NCBI GenBank assembly: GCA_910574935.1
Contig: CAJTCU010000005.1
Location: 153,581-217,580, forward strand
Length of the DNA stretch: 64,000 bases
Reading direction: 5' to 3'
Origin: Oscillospiraceae bacterium
Lineage (GTDB): Bacteria > Bacillota > Clostridia > Oscillospirales > Acutalibacteraceae
In this document: piece by piece, positions 24,557-33,133 of the stretch
Position numbering within the stretch: position 1 is the stretch's first letter
How the letters are laid out: every line of letters starts with the position of its first letter
Program-made: the position numbers and the translations under genes
Notes under the pieces: generated by a model
The model's input: the letters and a program-made list of their open reading frames with translations, nothing else
Database searches by the model: none
What the model was told of the DNA's origin: nothing

Positions 24557-26827
24557 ATGAGAGTAATGGTATTCATGAAAAAATGCCTTGCGGCATTACT
24601 TGTGCTGGTGCTGTGCCTGGTATATGTCCCCGAAGTTTATGCCACGGAACTGGGCCAAGCCGGGGCGGACCAGGTGAGCGACAGATTCGCTGAAGAGGAT
24701 GTTTCGGTCGAAGACCAGAGTCCCGATGCCGTCCCGGACACAGAACCTACGCCAGACACAGAACCCACGCCGGACACAGAACCTACGCCAGACACAGAAC
24801 CTACGCCGGACACGGAACCCACGCCGGACACAGAACCTACGCCGGACACGGAACCCACGCCGGACACAGAACCCGCGCCATTCTATTCGGACGTTGCCGA
24901 GAACAGATGGAGCTATGCCAGTATCCGCGCTCTCTTTGATTTGGGAATCATTCCTTCCAAGACCTATTTTGGTCCCGGAGAGGGCTGCACCCGCCTGGAC
25001 TTTGTCAATATGCTGTACAAATGCCACCTTTCCATATGTGGAGAACAAGGGGACGGGGAAGTCGGCTCCCAGACCTCGGACACGGAAACGGATGAACCCA
25101 GGTTTACGGATGTGCTCCCGGGCAGCGAGGGATATGATGCTGTCATGTGGGCCGCAGAGAATAGTGTGAGCGAGGGCATTAACGATACGGAATTCGGATG
25201 CGACAGGGTACTGTCCCGCCAAGAAGGCGCTGTTTTTGTCATCCGCATGGCCCATGCCTGCGGCATATCCTTGCCGAAAGCCGCAGATATGACCATGTTT
25301 AGGGATGCGGCAAACATATCCGCGTTTGCCAGAAGCTCTGTTATGGCCTGCCAGATGGCGAAGCTTTTGAGCGGGAAAGGGCAAGGAACATTTGACCCCA
25401 ACGGCACCATTACAAATGAAGAGGCCGCAACACTGGTGCACCGGCTGTATGGTGCTGCTGTGAAAGACCCCATAAGCGGGGAAGAAATGATTTCTACTGA
25501 ACCCAACGCTTATATTGACGAATTCAATCAAAAGCTTTTCTTTATGGAAGTCCCGGAAAGCTCATGGGCTTATCAGTATATTAAAACGCTGTACGATATG
25601 GGGATGTATGGAGAGAACAGCACCTTTCATCCCACGGTAAACACCACCCGCCTGGAGTTTGTAAAGATGCTGTATGAGCTGCACCTGGTCCTCGGCGGGG
25701 AAGAAAACCAGCAGACCAGCTCCAAATTTACTGATGTCGCCGATGACAGCAACGGTTTTGACGCGGTCATGTGGGCTGTGGACAGCGGCGTTACAAGCGG
25801 ACTGGGCGGCGGAAAATTTGGCCCCTCAATGCCGGTGACCCGGGAGCAGTGCGCAGAGTTTCTGGTGCGCATGGCAAGGGCCGACCGTATTTCTCTGGTA
25901 AAGAAGAAGAACGCTTCCCTCTTTAAGGATTCATCCAAAATTAGCAAATATGCCAGGAGCTCTGTGACCGCAGGCCAGATGGCCGGCGTGATAAACGGCG
26001 ATAATACTGGGAAGTTTATGCCCAAGAAGAGCATCAGCAACCAGGAGTCGGCTACCATGGTGTGCCGCTTCCTGGATGCCGCCCAAAACGAAATTCCTGA
26101 TGGGGCGGAGCTGGTCTCAACTAAAAAGGATGCGTACCTTAATCTGTACGCCAATGTGGACTATGTTTTCGGTACGCCGGTGCCAGCCAGCGCCCCGGTG
26201 CCGGCCAGCTGGTTTGACAACGCCGCATTTATTGGGGACTCTGTCTCCGTAGGTCTGGAGAATTACCAGAATTCCACAAAAGCTCTAGGCAAAGCTACCA
26301 TGCTCTGTTCGGTAAGCTTCAATGCCATAAATGCGCTGCTCCCTGTGTCCTCTACCTCTCTGCACCCCAAATACAAAGGGGTTAAGCGTCTGCTGGAGGA
26401 CAATGTAAAGGCTTGCGGCGCGAAAAATGTTTACATCATGCTGGGCATGAACGGGCTTACATATCCGGTTGACTATACCATGGAGCGTACGGAGCGTATG
26501 GTGGACAATATCTTGAAAAAGAATCCCAACGTCAACATCATAATGCAGTCTGTAACACCAATGACAAACAATAGCTACCTGGTTTCCAAATATGGCTATA
26601 GCAACAACAGAATCAATCAGTTCAACGAGCGGATTAAGAAGCTCTGCGCAAAGCGTAAATGGTATTATATTGATGTCGGATCTGCGCTGAAGGACTCCAG
26701 CGGCGCGCTGCGGGCAGACTTCTGTTCGGACAACTATGACATGGGCATCCATGTAACAAGCAAGGCCTGCGCGGCCTGGGTGGAATATCTGAAAACCCAT
26801 GTACCCGAAGATCTTCGCTCCTCCTGA
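24557..26827 (+). CDS. Surface protein with SLH domains and a C-terminal SGNH/GDSL hydrolase
   Basis: 756 residues. It has a signal peptide (KKCLAALLVLVLCLVYVPEVYA) and a low-complexity linker of eight D-T-E-P-T/A-P units. Two blocks of SLH-type repeats follow (YSDVAENRWSYASIRALFDLG and ESSWAYQYIKTLYDMGMYG starts, each followed by FTDV and FxD units); such repeats bind wall polysaccharide. The C-terminal domain has the SGNH block I FIGDSVSVG, block III MLGMNGLTYP, and the D...H pair in CSDNYDMGIHVT. It likely hydrolyses or transfers acyl groups on a cell-wall polymer. The start at 24557 is preferred; ATG 24575 is possible. An MBOAT remnant, its typical partner, follows. Confidence 0.85.
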   Translation: MRVMVFMKKCLAALLVLVLCLVYVPEVYATELGQAGADQVSDRFAEEDVSVEDQSPDAVPDTEPTPDTEPTPDTEPTPDTEPTPDTEPTPDTEPTPDTEPTPDTEPAPFYSDVAENRWSYASIRALFDLGIIPSKTYFGPGEGCTRLDFVNMLYKCHLSICGEQGDGEVGSQTSDTETDEPRFTDVLPGSEGYDAVMWAAENSVSEGINDTEFGCDRVLSRQEGAVFVIRMAHACGISLPKAADMTMFRDAANISAFARSSVMACQMAKLLSGKGQGTFDPNGTITNEEAATLVHRLYGAAVKDPISGEEMISTEPNAYIDEFNQKLFFMEVPESSWAYQYIKTLYDMGMYGENSTFHPTVNTTRLEFVKMLYELHLVLGGEENQQTSSKFTDVADDSNGFDAVMWAVDSGVTSGLGGGKFGPSMPVTREQCAEFLVRMARADRISLVKKKNASLFKDSSKISKYARSSVTAGQMAGVINGDNTGKFMPKKSISNQESATMVCRFLDAAQNEIPDGAELVSTKKDAYLNLYANVDYVFGTPVPASAPVPASWFDNAAFIGDSVSVGLENYQNSTKALGKATMLCSVSFNAINALLPVSSTSLHPKYKGVKRLLEDNVKACGAKNVYIMLGMNGLTYPVDYTMERTERMVDNILKKNPNVNIIMQSVTPMTNNSYLVSKYGYSNNRINQFNERIKKLCAKRKWYYIDVGSALKDSSGALRADFCSDNYDMGIHVTSKACAAWVEYLKTHVPEDLRSS
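24737..24880 (+). repeat. Eight 18-bp tandem repeats coding for DTEPTP
   Basis: Eight consecutive 18-bp units (GACAC.GAACC.ACGCC.) in frame with the SLH-SGNH gene. Units differ only at third positions and in the last (DTEPAP), so the tract can expand or contract without frameshift. The linker probably spans the wall. Confidence 0.92.
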
Positions 26828-26961
26828 CGCGGACATTTTATGGTTAACGAGGCTCAAAAGAGGCGGTAAACGCACTTCCTTACTGATCGTATGCGCTTGG
26901 ATAGAGAGGAAAGAGGCCTGGCACAATTCCTTTCGTAAAGGGTAAAATATGCAAATGATAC

Positions 26962-27004
26962 AGCCCATGGAGACAGAAATCTAATGCTTCTGTCTCCATG
27001 GGCT
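26962..27004 (+). terminator. Very strong hairpin terminator after the SLH-SGNH gene
   Basis: A perfect 17-bp stem, AGCCCATGGAGACAGAA (26962-26978) with its complement (26988-27004), nine-base loop, then GCTTTTG. No gene is seen between 26828 and the MBOAT remnant at 27069. Confidence 0.9.
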
Positions 27005-27068
27005 GCTTTTGTGGGGCACCGGTTCAAAAAAAGAGAAGCTTTTTTTGAACTGCGGTAATTGGGAAAAT

Positions 27069-27427
27069 TCATATCAGACTCGGGCTGCCAGCCAGCGGCC
27101 GCCGTTGGGGAAAATCACCTGGATGTCCCCTGAGAATCTTTCCTTCGATAAGCTGTGGGAAAAAGGAAATGTACAAGGCAAGCGTCAGTAAATCGCGGCT
27201 GACAAGGATTTCGTCCCGATAGTCGATAACATATGACAGTCCCTGAACGGTGAAGAAGGAGATCCCCACTGGCAGAGCAATACCGGGCAGGGCAAGATTA
27301 TGCCCAAAGGCATGACCGGCTCACCCAAGGCATAGAAGACCACGCTTGCCAGGGTGAGCAGGGCATTTTTCAACCTCAGATTTGGCAGCAGTCGGTACAA
27401 TATGAAAGCATACCGGCAAAAATGCAA
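27069..27427 (-). pseudogene. MBOAT O-acyltransferase (AlgI-like) remnant
   Basis: Minus frame 27427-27185 reads FILYRLLPNLRLKNALLTLASVVFYALGEPV, the conserved N-terminus of MBOAT/AlgI proteins. A second frame (27269-27069) then gives VGISFFTVQGLSYVIDYRDEILV and LALYISFFPQLIEGKI, the motif normally located about 80 residues later. The segment between, and all of the C-terminal half with the catalytic His, are missing. MBOAT enzymes supply acyl groups for SGNH partners, and an SGNH protein gene lies just upstream on the other strand. Confidence 0.8.
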
Positions 27428-27460
27428 AGAGAAACCCGGGAGAACGGAAGGCTATGGAGC

Positions 27461-28039
27461 TTATCCGACGCTCAGGACAGTCTCATTGCCGTCTGAATCC
27501 CGGTATGTAACCACTACGTAGCCGCTGTAGTACAATAGGCCATCTTCTCCGTCCCCCATACAACTAGGACCGTAGGCCGAATCGTTGGGATAGCCGAACA
27601 CACTGTAAAAAGTATTGATATCCACACCTACATAGTCATAGGGGCTGGGCGGTACTGGAGTAGGCTCCGGCGTGGGTTCGGGAGTAGGAGCAGGCGTAGG
27701 TTCGGGAGTAGGAACAGGCGTTGGCGCCGGAGTTGAAACTGAAGTAGGCTTCGGCGTGGGCTCAATCGTTGGTGCCGTGGTAGGATCAGGCGCAGCTGTG
27801 GGCTTTACGGTAGGACTGGCAGTGGGTTTGGCAGTGGGTTTGGCAGTGGGCTTGGCAGTGGGTTTGGCAGTGGGCTTGGTGGTAGGCTTAGCCGTCGGTG
27901 AGGGCGAAGCGGACGCAGAGGGTGAGGGCGAAGCGTTTTCCAGAAGGGATGAGCCAGGTTCATCCACAGAAGAACCGCAGGCAGAAAAAATCAGAATGCA
28001 GAGCATAATGCCCAGCAGGGAGGACAGAGAGTGTTTCAT
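27461..28039 (-). CDS. Proline/threonine-rich repeat lipoprotein
   Basis: 192 residues. It has a lipoprotein signal with lipobox FSAC (LLGIMLCILIFSACGSS), a long linker of A-K-P-T units followed by P-T-P-E/A-P units (about residues 35-130), and a small C-terminal domain (YDYVGVDINTFYSVFGYPND ... GLLYYSGYVVVTYRDSDGNETVLSVG) of about 60 residues. The domain is not one I can name. It is likely anchored in the membrane and displayed through the wall. Start ATG 28039 or 28042; the ribosome binding site is weak (GGAATGG). Repeats differ from those in the SLH gene but serve the same linker role. Confidence 0.7.
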   Translation of the reverse strand: MKHSLSSLLGIMLCILIFSACGSSVDEPGSSLLENASPSPSASASPSPTAKPTTKPTAKPTAKPTAKPTAKPTASPTVKPTAAPDPTTAPTIEPTPKPTSVSTPAPTPVPTPEPTPAPTPEPTPEPTPVPPSPYDYVGVDINTFYSVFGYPNDSAYGPSCMGDGEDGLLYYSGYVVVTYRDSDGNETVLSVG

Positions 28040-28042
28040 CAT

Positions 28043-28673
28043 TAACCATTCCAATCACATGATAATATTTAATTCAAATCTCACACTTCATGGTGCGGCA
28101 AAAAAAATAGAAAGCAAATCAGAATATCGCTTATCCTTACAGGATTTTTTGTGCTGTCACCATGTTTTTTCATCGCTGCAAATTCGAGAGTCGAGCGGTC
28201 CATATCCGCGCTGCCTATGGGGATATCGGTCACGGTCAATGAGGGCATTGCCGGCCTTGTGTCCAAGAGCCAAGACTGTTGTTTTCAGAGGTAGCTGTAT
28301 CTGGTTCCGGAAAAGTTTCCGCTTTGAAGCGAATGCGGTCACACATAAAGCACCGGCGTAGCCGCTAACAGAAAACGACGATTCTCAGCTATCATACCTC
28401 CTCAAACGGAAATTCATCTCCGATGGAAATAATACCAGATTTACGTATAATAGTCAAGGGAAAACCCAATGGAGGTAGCCAAAAGCTGGAAGTACACCGC
28501 AAAGATAGCGGTCATTTTCCAGTGTTATGAAAATTTCCATATTGTGGAGATAAACTCTTTTATATAATTTTGTTCAAATATAAAATTTTCTGGTTTTATC
28601 GGAGCGTTTTTTGGGGGATATCCGTGTTTTTTTGAGTCAAAAGGACGGAAAATGCGATAAAATTAGGACATCT
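28043..28673. other. Gene-poor stretch with a possible decayed reading frame
   Basis: Two overlapping minus frames (28342-28157 and 28266-28081) together look like one broken protein: KTTVLALGHKAGNALI then, in the other frame, TVTDIPIGSADMDRSTLEFAAMKKHG. I cannot name it. At 28594-28663 TTTTATCG and CGATAAAA form an interrupted palindrome. Otherwise AT-rich and non-coding. Confidence 0.35.
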
Positions 28674-28691
28674 TAGGGCTTGTTTGAAAAA
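28674..28691 (+). repeat. Single end of the TAGGGCTTG MITE
   Basis: TAGGGCTTGTTTGAAAA is identical to the left terminal repeat of the element at 9322. No partner end was found nearby, so this is a one-ended remnant or a truncated copy at the edge of the conjugative element. Confidence 0.75.
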
Positions 28692-28900
28692 TTTTATATG
28701 AAATATTTTGTGAGAACCGGCAAAACCTTGTGGAACAGCGCATTACGCCGCATTTCCTGACAACAGACCACCCCAATTACTACGAATTTACTACCAAGGG
28801 ATGAGCTTTGATACGACGAAACACCGGGAAATGCGGACATACGGTACAGCGCCGCCCTTTGAACAGCCCCCTAAAATCACATATCGCCCGACTGGATAAG

Positions 28901-28932
28901 CCGTCTTTTCTGCATGGGAAAGACGGATTTTT
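28901..28932 (+). terminator. Terminator upstream of the ICE parA
   Basis: CCGTCTTT (28901-28908) pairs with AAAGACGG (28919-28926), then ATTTTT. A second perfect 9-bp hairpin, AGCCGCCTG/CAGGCGGCT (28947-28972), stands nine bases before the parA ribosome binding site and may modulate it. Confidence 0.8.
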
Positions 28933-28999
28933 CCATGCCCATACATAGCCGCCTGTTTCGCCGCAGGCGGCTAAATTCATGAAAGGAGGAACCCCCAAA

Positions 29000-29821
29000 A
29001 TGGCGAAACCGAAAGTGATAAGCGTAGCAAATCAAAAGGGCGGAGTTGGCAAAAGCACCACTGTCTACAACCTGGGGGCCGGTCTTGCGCTGGACGGAAA
29101 GAAAGTCCTCATGCTGGATACTGACCCCCAGGGGGATTTGACCAAGATGCTGGGCCAGCGCAAACCCCATGACCTGCCCCTGACCCTTGCCAATGTCATG
29201 AGCGATGTGGTGTCCGGGAAAGAGCCGACCGGCCACCCGGAGATCATGCACCACCGTGAGGGCTTTGACTTCGTGCCGGGGAACCGCAGCCTGTCCGCCG
29301 TAGAAGTCAGCCTGGTGAACGTGATGAGCCGGGAAACGGTACTCCGGCAGTATGTGGACAGCGTAAAGCGGGACTATGATTATGTGCTGCTGGATTGCCG
29401 TCCCTCGCTGGGTATGCTGGTCATCAACGCCCTGTCCGCGTCGGACTATGTTCTTATCCCTGTCCAGGCGGACTATCTGGCGGCGGAGGACATGACGGAG
29501 CTGGTGGGCACGGTGCGGAGCATCCAGCGGCAGATCAACCCCAAGCTGAAGATCGGCGGCGTGTTCCTGACAATGGCGAATGAAACCAACTTCCGCAAGG
29601 ATATTGTCGCCACCGTCAAATCGAACTTTGGGAAACACCTGCCCGTGATGGACGCGGTGATCCCGGCAACGGTGCGGCTGGCGGAGGTCAGCACGGCAGA
29701 CAAGAGCATTTTCCAGCATGAACCCAGGGGGCGGGCGGCGGAAGCCTACCGCAGTCTGACAAAGGAGGTGTTGAAGATTGGCGAAAAGCAGCGCAGCCGG
29801 ACTTCTGACCTCAGTCGATAG
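29000..29821 (+). CDS. parA: ParA family partition ATPase
   Basis: 273 residues. Deviant Walker [10 protein letters not shown] at 11-19, [12 protein letters not shown] (Walker A'), and [12 protein letters not shown] (Walker B). In ICEs ParA homologues stabilise the excised circle and help partition. Start 29000 is chosen for GAAAGGAGG; an upstream in-frame ATG at 28979 overlaps that site. The last 44 bases overlap the parB remnant. It appears intact, unlike parB. Confidence 0.93.
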   Translation: MAKPKVISVANQKGGVGKSTTVYNLGAGLALDGKKVLMLDTDPQGDLTKMLGQRKPHDLPLTLANVMSDVVSGKEPTGHPEIMHHREGFDFVPGNRSLSAVEVSLVNVMSRETVLRQYVDSVKRDYDYVLLDCRPSLGMLVINALSASDYVLIPVQADYLAAEDMTELVGTVRSIQRQINPKLKIGGVFLTMANETNFRKDIVATVKSNFGKHLPVMDAVIPATVRLAEVSTADKSIFQHEPRGRAAEAYRSLTKEVLKIGEKQRSRTSDLSR

Positions 29822-30047
29822 TATGTTCACCACCCAGGAGGAACGGGACAACGCCCAGCGCAGCTATGTGACCGACCTCCCCACCGCTGAAATCAACGAC
29901 TTCCCCAACCACCCGTTCAAGGTGCGGATGGACGAGAGCATGACGGAGATGGTGGAAAGCGTGAAGGAGCGCGGTGTTCTTTCCCCAGTGCTGGTGCGGC
30001 CCATGCCGGATGGTAGCTATCAGATGGTGTCTGGCCACAGGCGTAAA
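29778..30047 (+). pseudogene. parB: ParB N-terminal fragment
   Basis: Starts at TTG 29778 behind GGAGG and overlaps parA. It reads YVTDLPTAEINDFPNHPF and on to VRPMPDGSYQMVSGHRR, the ParB/Srx nuclease-like N-terminal domain up to the GHRR box at about residue 90. After HRR the frame reads unrelated sequence (KTPHQGDSLPFCGPG), so the HTH and dimer domains are gone. The junction at about 30048 marks a deletion that brought in the surface-protein region. Confidence 0.88.
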
Positions 30048-30194
30048 ACGCCACACCAAGGGGACAGTCTACCCTTTTGCGGCCCTGGCGCCTCCCACGC
30101 CCTCCCCCTCTCACACTCTCCCCCTCAAAACCTGCTGTACCTGCTGAAAAGAAAGACCCTGCCCATCCTTTTTCAGCCGGTAAAAACCTTTGAA

Positions 30195-30220
30195 CCCGTG
30201 GAGCGCCACGGGCTTTTTTT
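30195..30220 (+). terminator. Terminator before the surface-protein module
   Basis: CCCGTGG (30195-30201) pairs with CCACGGG (30206-30212), followed by CTTTTTTT. It isolates the parA-parB transcript from the gene at 30256. Confidence 0.9.
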
Positions 30221-30255
30221 GCGCCCAAAATCAACAATATGGAGGTAATTTATCT

Positions 30256-31286
30256 ATGAAGCGGAAATCCCTGACCCACGCGGCTCGGCTGCTGTGCGTC
30301 CTGGCCCTGGCCTTGAGCATGACCACCGCCGCCTTTGCTGCCGACCCGCCTGAACCCGCCCAGCCCAATGGGGCCCCCGCAAAGTCGGAGACTTTGTGGG
30401 GAGAGGAGGAGCAAGGGAGCGGCGCGAACTCTGCCCGACAGGGCGGAGTGAGTAGAGCGGACTTTGCGACGACGAGCTACCCCACCGCCGTCACCCGGAG
30501 CGAGGACGGCGGCGAGATCAGGAAGATGTACGACCTGGGGCGGTCGGACGACCCCGCTGGCATCCCCCGTTCCGACTTCGAGCAGGAGGGCTACCACTAC
30601 ACCCTCACCGACCTGCTGAAACAGGAACTCCCCGCCAAAGAGAGCCGCCAGCACACGGAAACGGTGTCCGTTCCCAGCCAGAGCAAGGACATGGGCGCGG
30701 TGCTGGCCCTTCTCCCGCAGACAAAGGAGTTCATCACCGAGGACGGCCTTGCCGGGACGCTGGCCCTGAAGCTGGATACAGTAAAGGTGGAGGTGGCCGG
30801 GTATGGCAGCTCCACCAAGAGCGTCACCGCCACCCGCACCTACCCCGGCCTTGCCGACCAGGACACGCAGTATATCCCCAAGTCCATCACCGACAACGGC
30901 CACTCCCTGACACTCCAGACCGTCAACTGGCAGACCGAGGGGGACGGCCACTTCACCGCCGTGGCCTCCTACTCCGGCTCCGCCACCAGCTCCTATGTGA
31001 AGGGCTACACCGTCACCGCCGACTATGCGGGCACCGTCAGCCGTATCAACCTGAATTAAATCCGCTATGTGGCGATTTTCGAGGGCACGGCCCTGGAACC
31101 CGCCCCTACCGAGGAACCCGGCGACACTTCCGACCCCGGCCTGACCGACCCCACCGCTCCCGTTGACCCCGCCGACCCCGCCGGCCAGGACGCTCCCACC
31201 GGCGAGAAGAACAGCGTCCTGCCCGTGGTGGCCGTTGGGTGCTGCTGGGCGGCGGCGTGTTCTACTTCATCAAACGCAGGAGGTAA
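30256..31286 (+). pseudogene. ICE surface protein with C-terminal membrane anchor, disrupted
   Basis: A signal peptide (ARLLCVLALALSMTTAAFA) is followed by about 270 residues ending SRINLN at TAA 31057. The same frame continues IRYVAIFEGTALEPAPTEEP and a Pro/Asp-rich stalk. Near 31240 a frameshift separates NSVLPVVAVG from the last part of the anchor, LLLGGGVFYFIKRRR and stop at 31286. The TAA probably replaced GAA (NEIRYVAIFEG). With both lesions the protein would be secreted without its anchor. The ribosome binding site of the sortase gene overlaps its end. Confidence 0.8.
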
Positions 31287-31292
31287 ACTACC

Positions 31293-32117
31293 ATGAAGAA
31301 ACTGACCATGCTTTTTTCCGTTCTGTGCCTGATGCTGGCCCTGACTGTCCCCGTCAGCGCCCTTGAGTACAACATCGACGGCCCCGGCGACCCGGAGTAC
31401 GGCAAGTCCACTTCCATCGAGCCGGTGGTCACGGCTGACCGGGGCGAACTGCCCAACGTGGACGTGAGCAAGAACGCGGCCCTGATCCCGCCCACGTTCG
31501 GAAGCCCCACAGCCTACACCCTGAACACCGGCAACCCCCTGACCCCTAATCTGGCCCCCGGCTATATGTTGGGCGAGGGGGCCGTTATCAACGGCAATAC
31601 CGGCGTCACCGTAGCCCCGCCCGACTTCAACACCATCCCCAGCGGCATCGTGTCCGGCAGCGGCACCAACACCGGGGGCACGGCTACCCCCACCCCCTCC
31701 ACCGGCATCAGGTCGGTCACATCCGACCTCTACTACCAGGGCGGCTATCTGGCGACCCTGAAAATCCCCAGCCTGAATGTGAACGTCAAGGTCTACGAGG
31801 GTACGGGCAGCTCCGTCCTGGCGAAAGGGGCGGGCCACTTTGAGGACACCAGCATTTGGGACGGCAACTGCGCCATCGCCGGTCACAACCGGGGAACCAA
31901 CTGCTACTTTGGCGACATCCACAACCTGAACGTGGGCGACACCATCACCCTGACCACCCGGCTGGGCACCCGCACCTACTCCGTCACCAGCGTGAACAAG
32001 ATCAGCGAAACGGACAACTCCCTGCTGGCCCCCACCGCTGAAAACTGTGTGACCCTGTTTACCTGCGTCCGCAATCAGAGCGCCTACCGCTGGGCTGTCC
32101 GGGCCGTGGAGGTCTGA
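31293..32117 (+). CDS. Sortase (class D-like)
   Basis: 274 residues. It has a signal peptide (LFSVLCLMLALTVPVSA), a linker of about 130 residues rich in Thr/Gly/Pro, and a C-terminal sortase domain starting YLATLKIPSLNVNVKVYEG. The catalytic triad is visible: His near 197 in IAGHNRG, Cys near 257 in TLFTCVRN, and Arg near 268 in AYRWAVRA. It would cut a sorting signal and attach surface proteins, possibly the Cna-B adhesin downstream. No classical LPxTG is visible in the local proteins because their C-termini are lost. Confidence 0.85.
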   Translation: MKKLTMLFSVLCLMLALTVPVSALEYNIDGPGDPEYGKSTSIEPVVTADRGELPNVDVSKNAALIPPTFGSPTAYTLNTGNPLTPNLAPGYMLGEGAVINGNTGVTVAPPDFNTIPSGIVSGSGTNTGGTATPTPSTGIRSVTSDLYYQGGYLATLKIPSLNVNVKVYEGTGSSVLAKGAGHFEDTSIWDGNCAIAGHNRGTNCYFGDIHNLNVGDTITLTTRLGTRTYSVTSVNKISETDNSLLAPTAENCVTLFTCVRNQSAYRWAVRAVEV

Positions 32118-32220
32118 CCCGTACCTGCTGAAAAGGTATTCGCACGTTGGACTGTTTGACCCCTTTGTGGTACTGTTGGGACAGCAAAACCCAAACATAC
32201 ACAACAGGAGGTCATTCATA

Positions 32221-33054
32221 ATGAAAAACAGTCTGAACCGCTTGCTTGCCGGGATCGCCTGCACAGTCCTTGTTACCGGTCTGAGCGTCCCGGCCCACGC
32301 CGCAGAAGCCCAGCCGGAAGCCTACACCATCAGCGCCGCCCAATGGAGCCGGGAGGACTTCTCCCAGGACGCCAACCCGGACGTGTTCACCGCCGTCTAT
32401 GACCGGGCGCTCTACAACACCATCCGGCAGACGATGGTGGATGGCACCAGCGATACCGCCCCCGCCTACACGATGGTGGGCGACAGCGAGTACAGCGCCG
32501 TGAAGAACCTGCTGGCCCGGATGGAGGGCGTTGTGCGGTACGAGCATCACGTCCCGGAGAATTTCACCAACTACTGGCAGCACCTGGACTACTTCGCCGT
32601 GTCCGCCGCCATGCCGGAGAACTACCAAGCGCCTTTTGACTTCGTCCAGCCCACCATCCAGGCCGCAGACGGGATGACCGACCGGGAGAAGGTGGAGTAC
32701 CTGAACGACTACCTGTGTACCCTGCTGGCCTACAAAAAGGGCAAGACGGCGGGCGTGACCCGCACCTTTGCCCAGCACAGCGGGGAACTGCAAGCGGCCT
32801 GCGGCTCTTACGCTAGAGCGTTCAAGTTCCTGTGCGGGGCGGCTGGCATCTCCTGCTTCACCATCAGCACCAGCAATCACACCTGGAACATGGTCTATGT
32901 GGACGGCCAGTGGCTCCATGTGGACGTGTCCCTGAACGACCTGACGAGCAGCCATTCCATGCTGCTTCGGGAAACCTACCCCAACCATCCAGACCGAGCG
33001 CCGGAACAGACGGCTTTCCTGAAAGAGCTGTTCGTCCCCGGAAGCACCAAGTAA
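32221..33054 (+). CDS. Secreted transglutaminase-like protein
   Basis: 277 residues with a signal peptide (LLAGIACTVLVTGLSVPAHA). The C-terminal domain is transglutaminase-like. Cys near 194 is in ELQAACGSYARAFKFLCGAAGI, His near 220 in SNHTWNMVYVDGQWLHVDVSLND, and Asp near 235 in the same motif. This is the usual Cys-His-Asp order. It may act as a peptidase or crosslinker on the cell surface. The start is set by AGGAGG at 32207. It stands between sortase and adhesin genes in one surface module. Confidence 0.85.
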   Translation: MKNSLNRLLAGIACTVLVTGLSVPAHAAEAQPEAYTISAAQWSREDFSQDANPDVFTAVYDRALYNTIRQTMVDGTSDTAPAYTMVGDSEYSAVKNLLARMEGVVRYEHHVPENFTNYWQHLDYFAVSAAMPENYQAPFDFVQPTIQAADGMTDREKVEYLNDYLCTLLAYKKGKTAGVTRTFAQHSGELQAACGSYARAFKFLCGAAGISCFTISTSNHTWNMVYVDGQWLHVDVSLNDLTSSHSMLLRETYPNHPDRAPEQTAFLKELFVPGSTK

Positions 33055-33077
33055 GACAACCGAACACCGCATCGGAT

Positions 33078-33110
33078 AGGCAGACTGTGAGAGCAGCCTG
33101 CCTTTTCTTA
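33078..33110 (+). terminator. Weak hairpin after the transglutaminase-like gene
   Basis: AGGCAG.CTG pairs with CAG.CTGCCT, followed by TTTTCTT. Partial terminator just upstream of the adhesin ribosome binding site (AAAGGAG). Confidence 0.55.
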
Positions 33111-33133
33111 TGCCCGGAAAGAAAGGAGAAACC

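Noticed and set aside
24637-24867. Minus-strand frame of SGVGSV repeats
   Set aside because: It is the complement of the DTEPTP tandem repeat; the plus strand has a signal peptide and domains on both sides.
24737-24880. CRISPR-like array
   Set aside because: Units are contiguous 18-bp tandem repeats without spacers and encode protein.
27672-28361. Plus-strand Gly/Val-rich frame
   Set aside because: Antisense of the proline-rich lipoprotein; no start site or domain.
31065-32264. Long minus frame of 399 residues opposite the sortase
   Set aside because: Caused by GC-rich codon bias of the sortase strand; composition is low-complexity Gly/Ala/Val without motifs.
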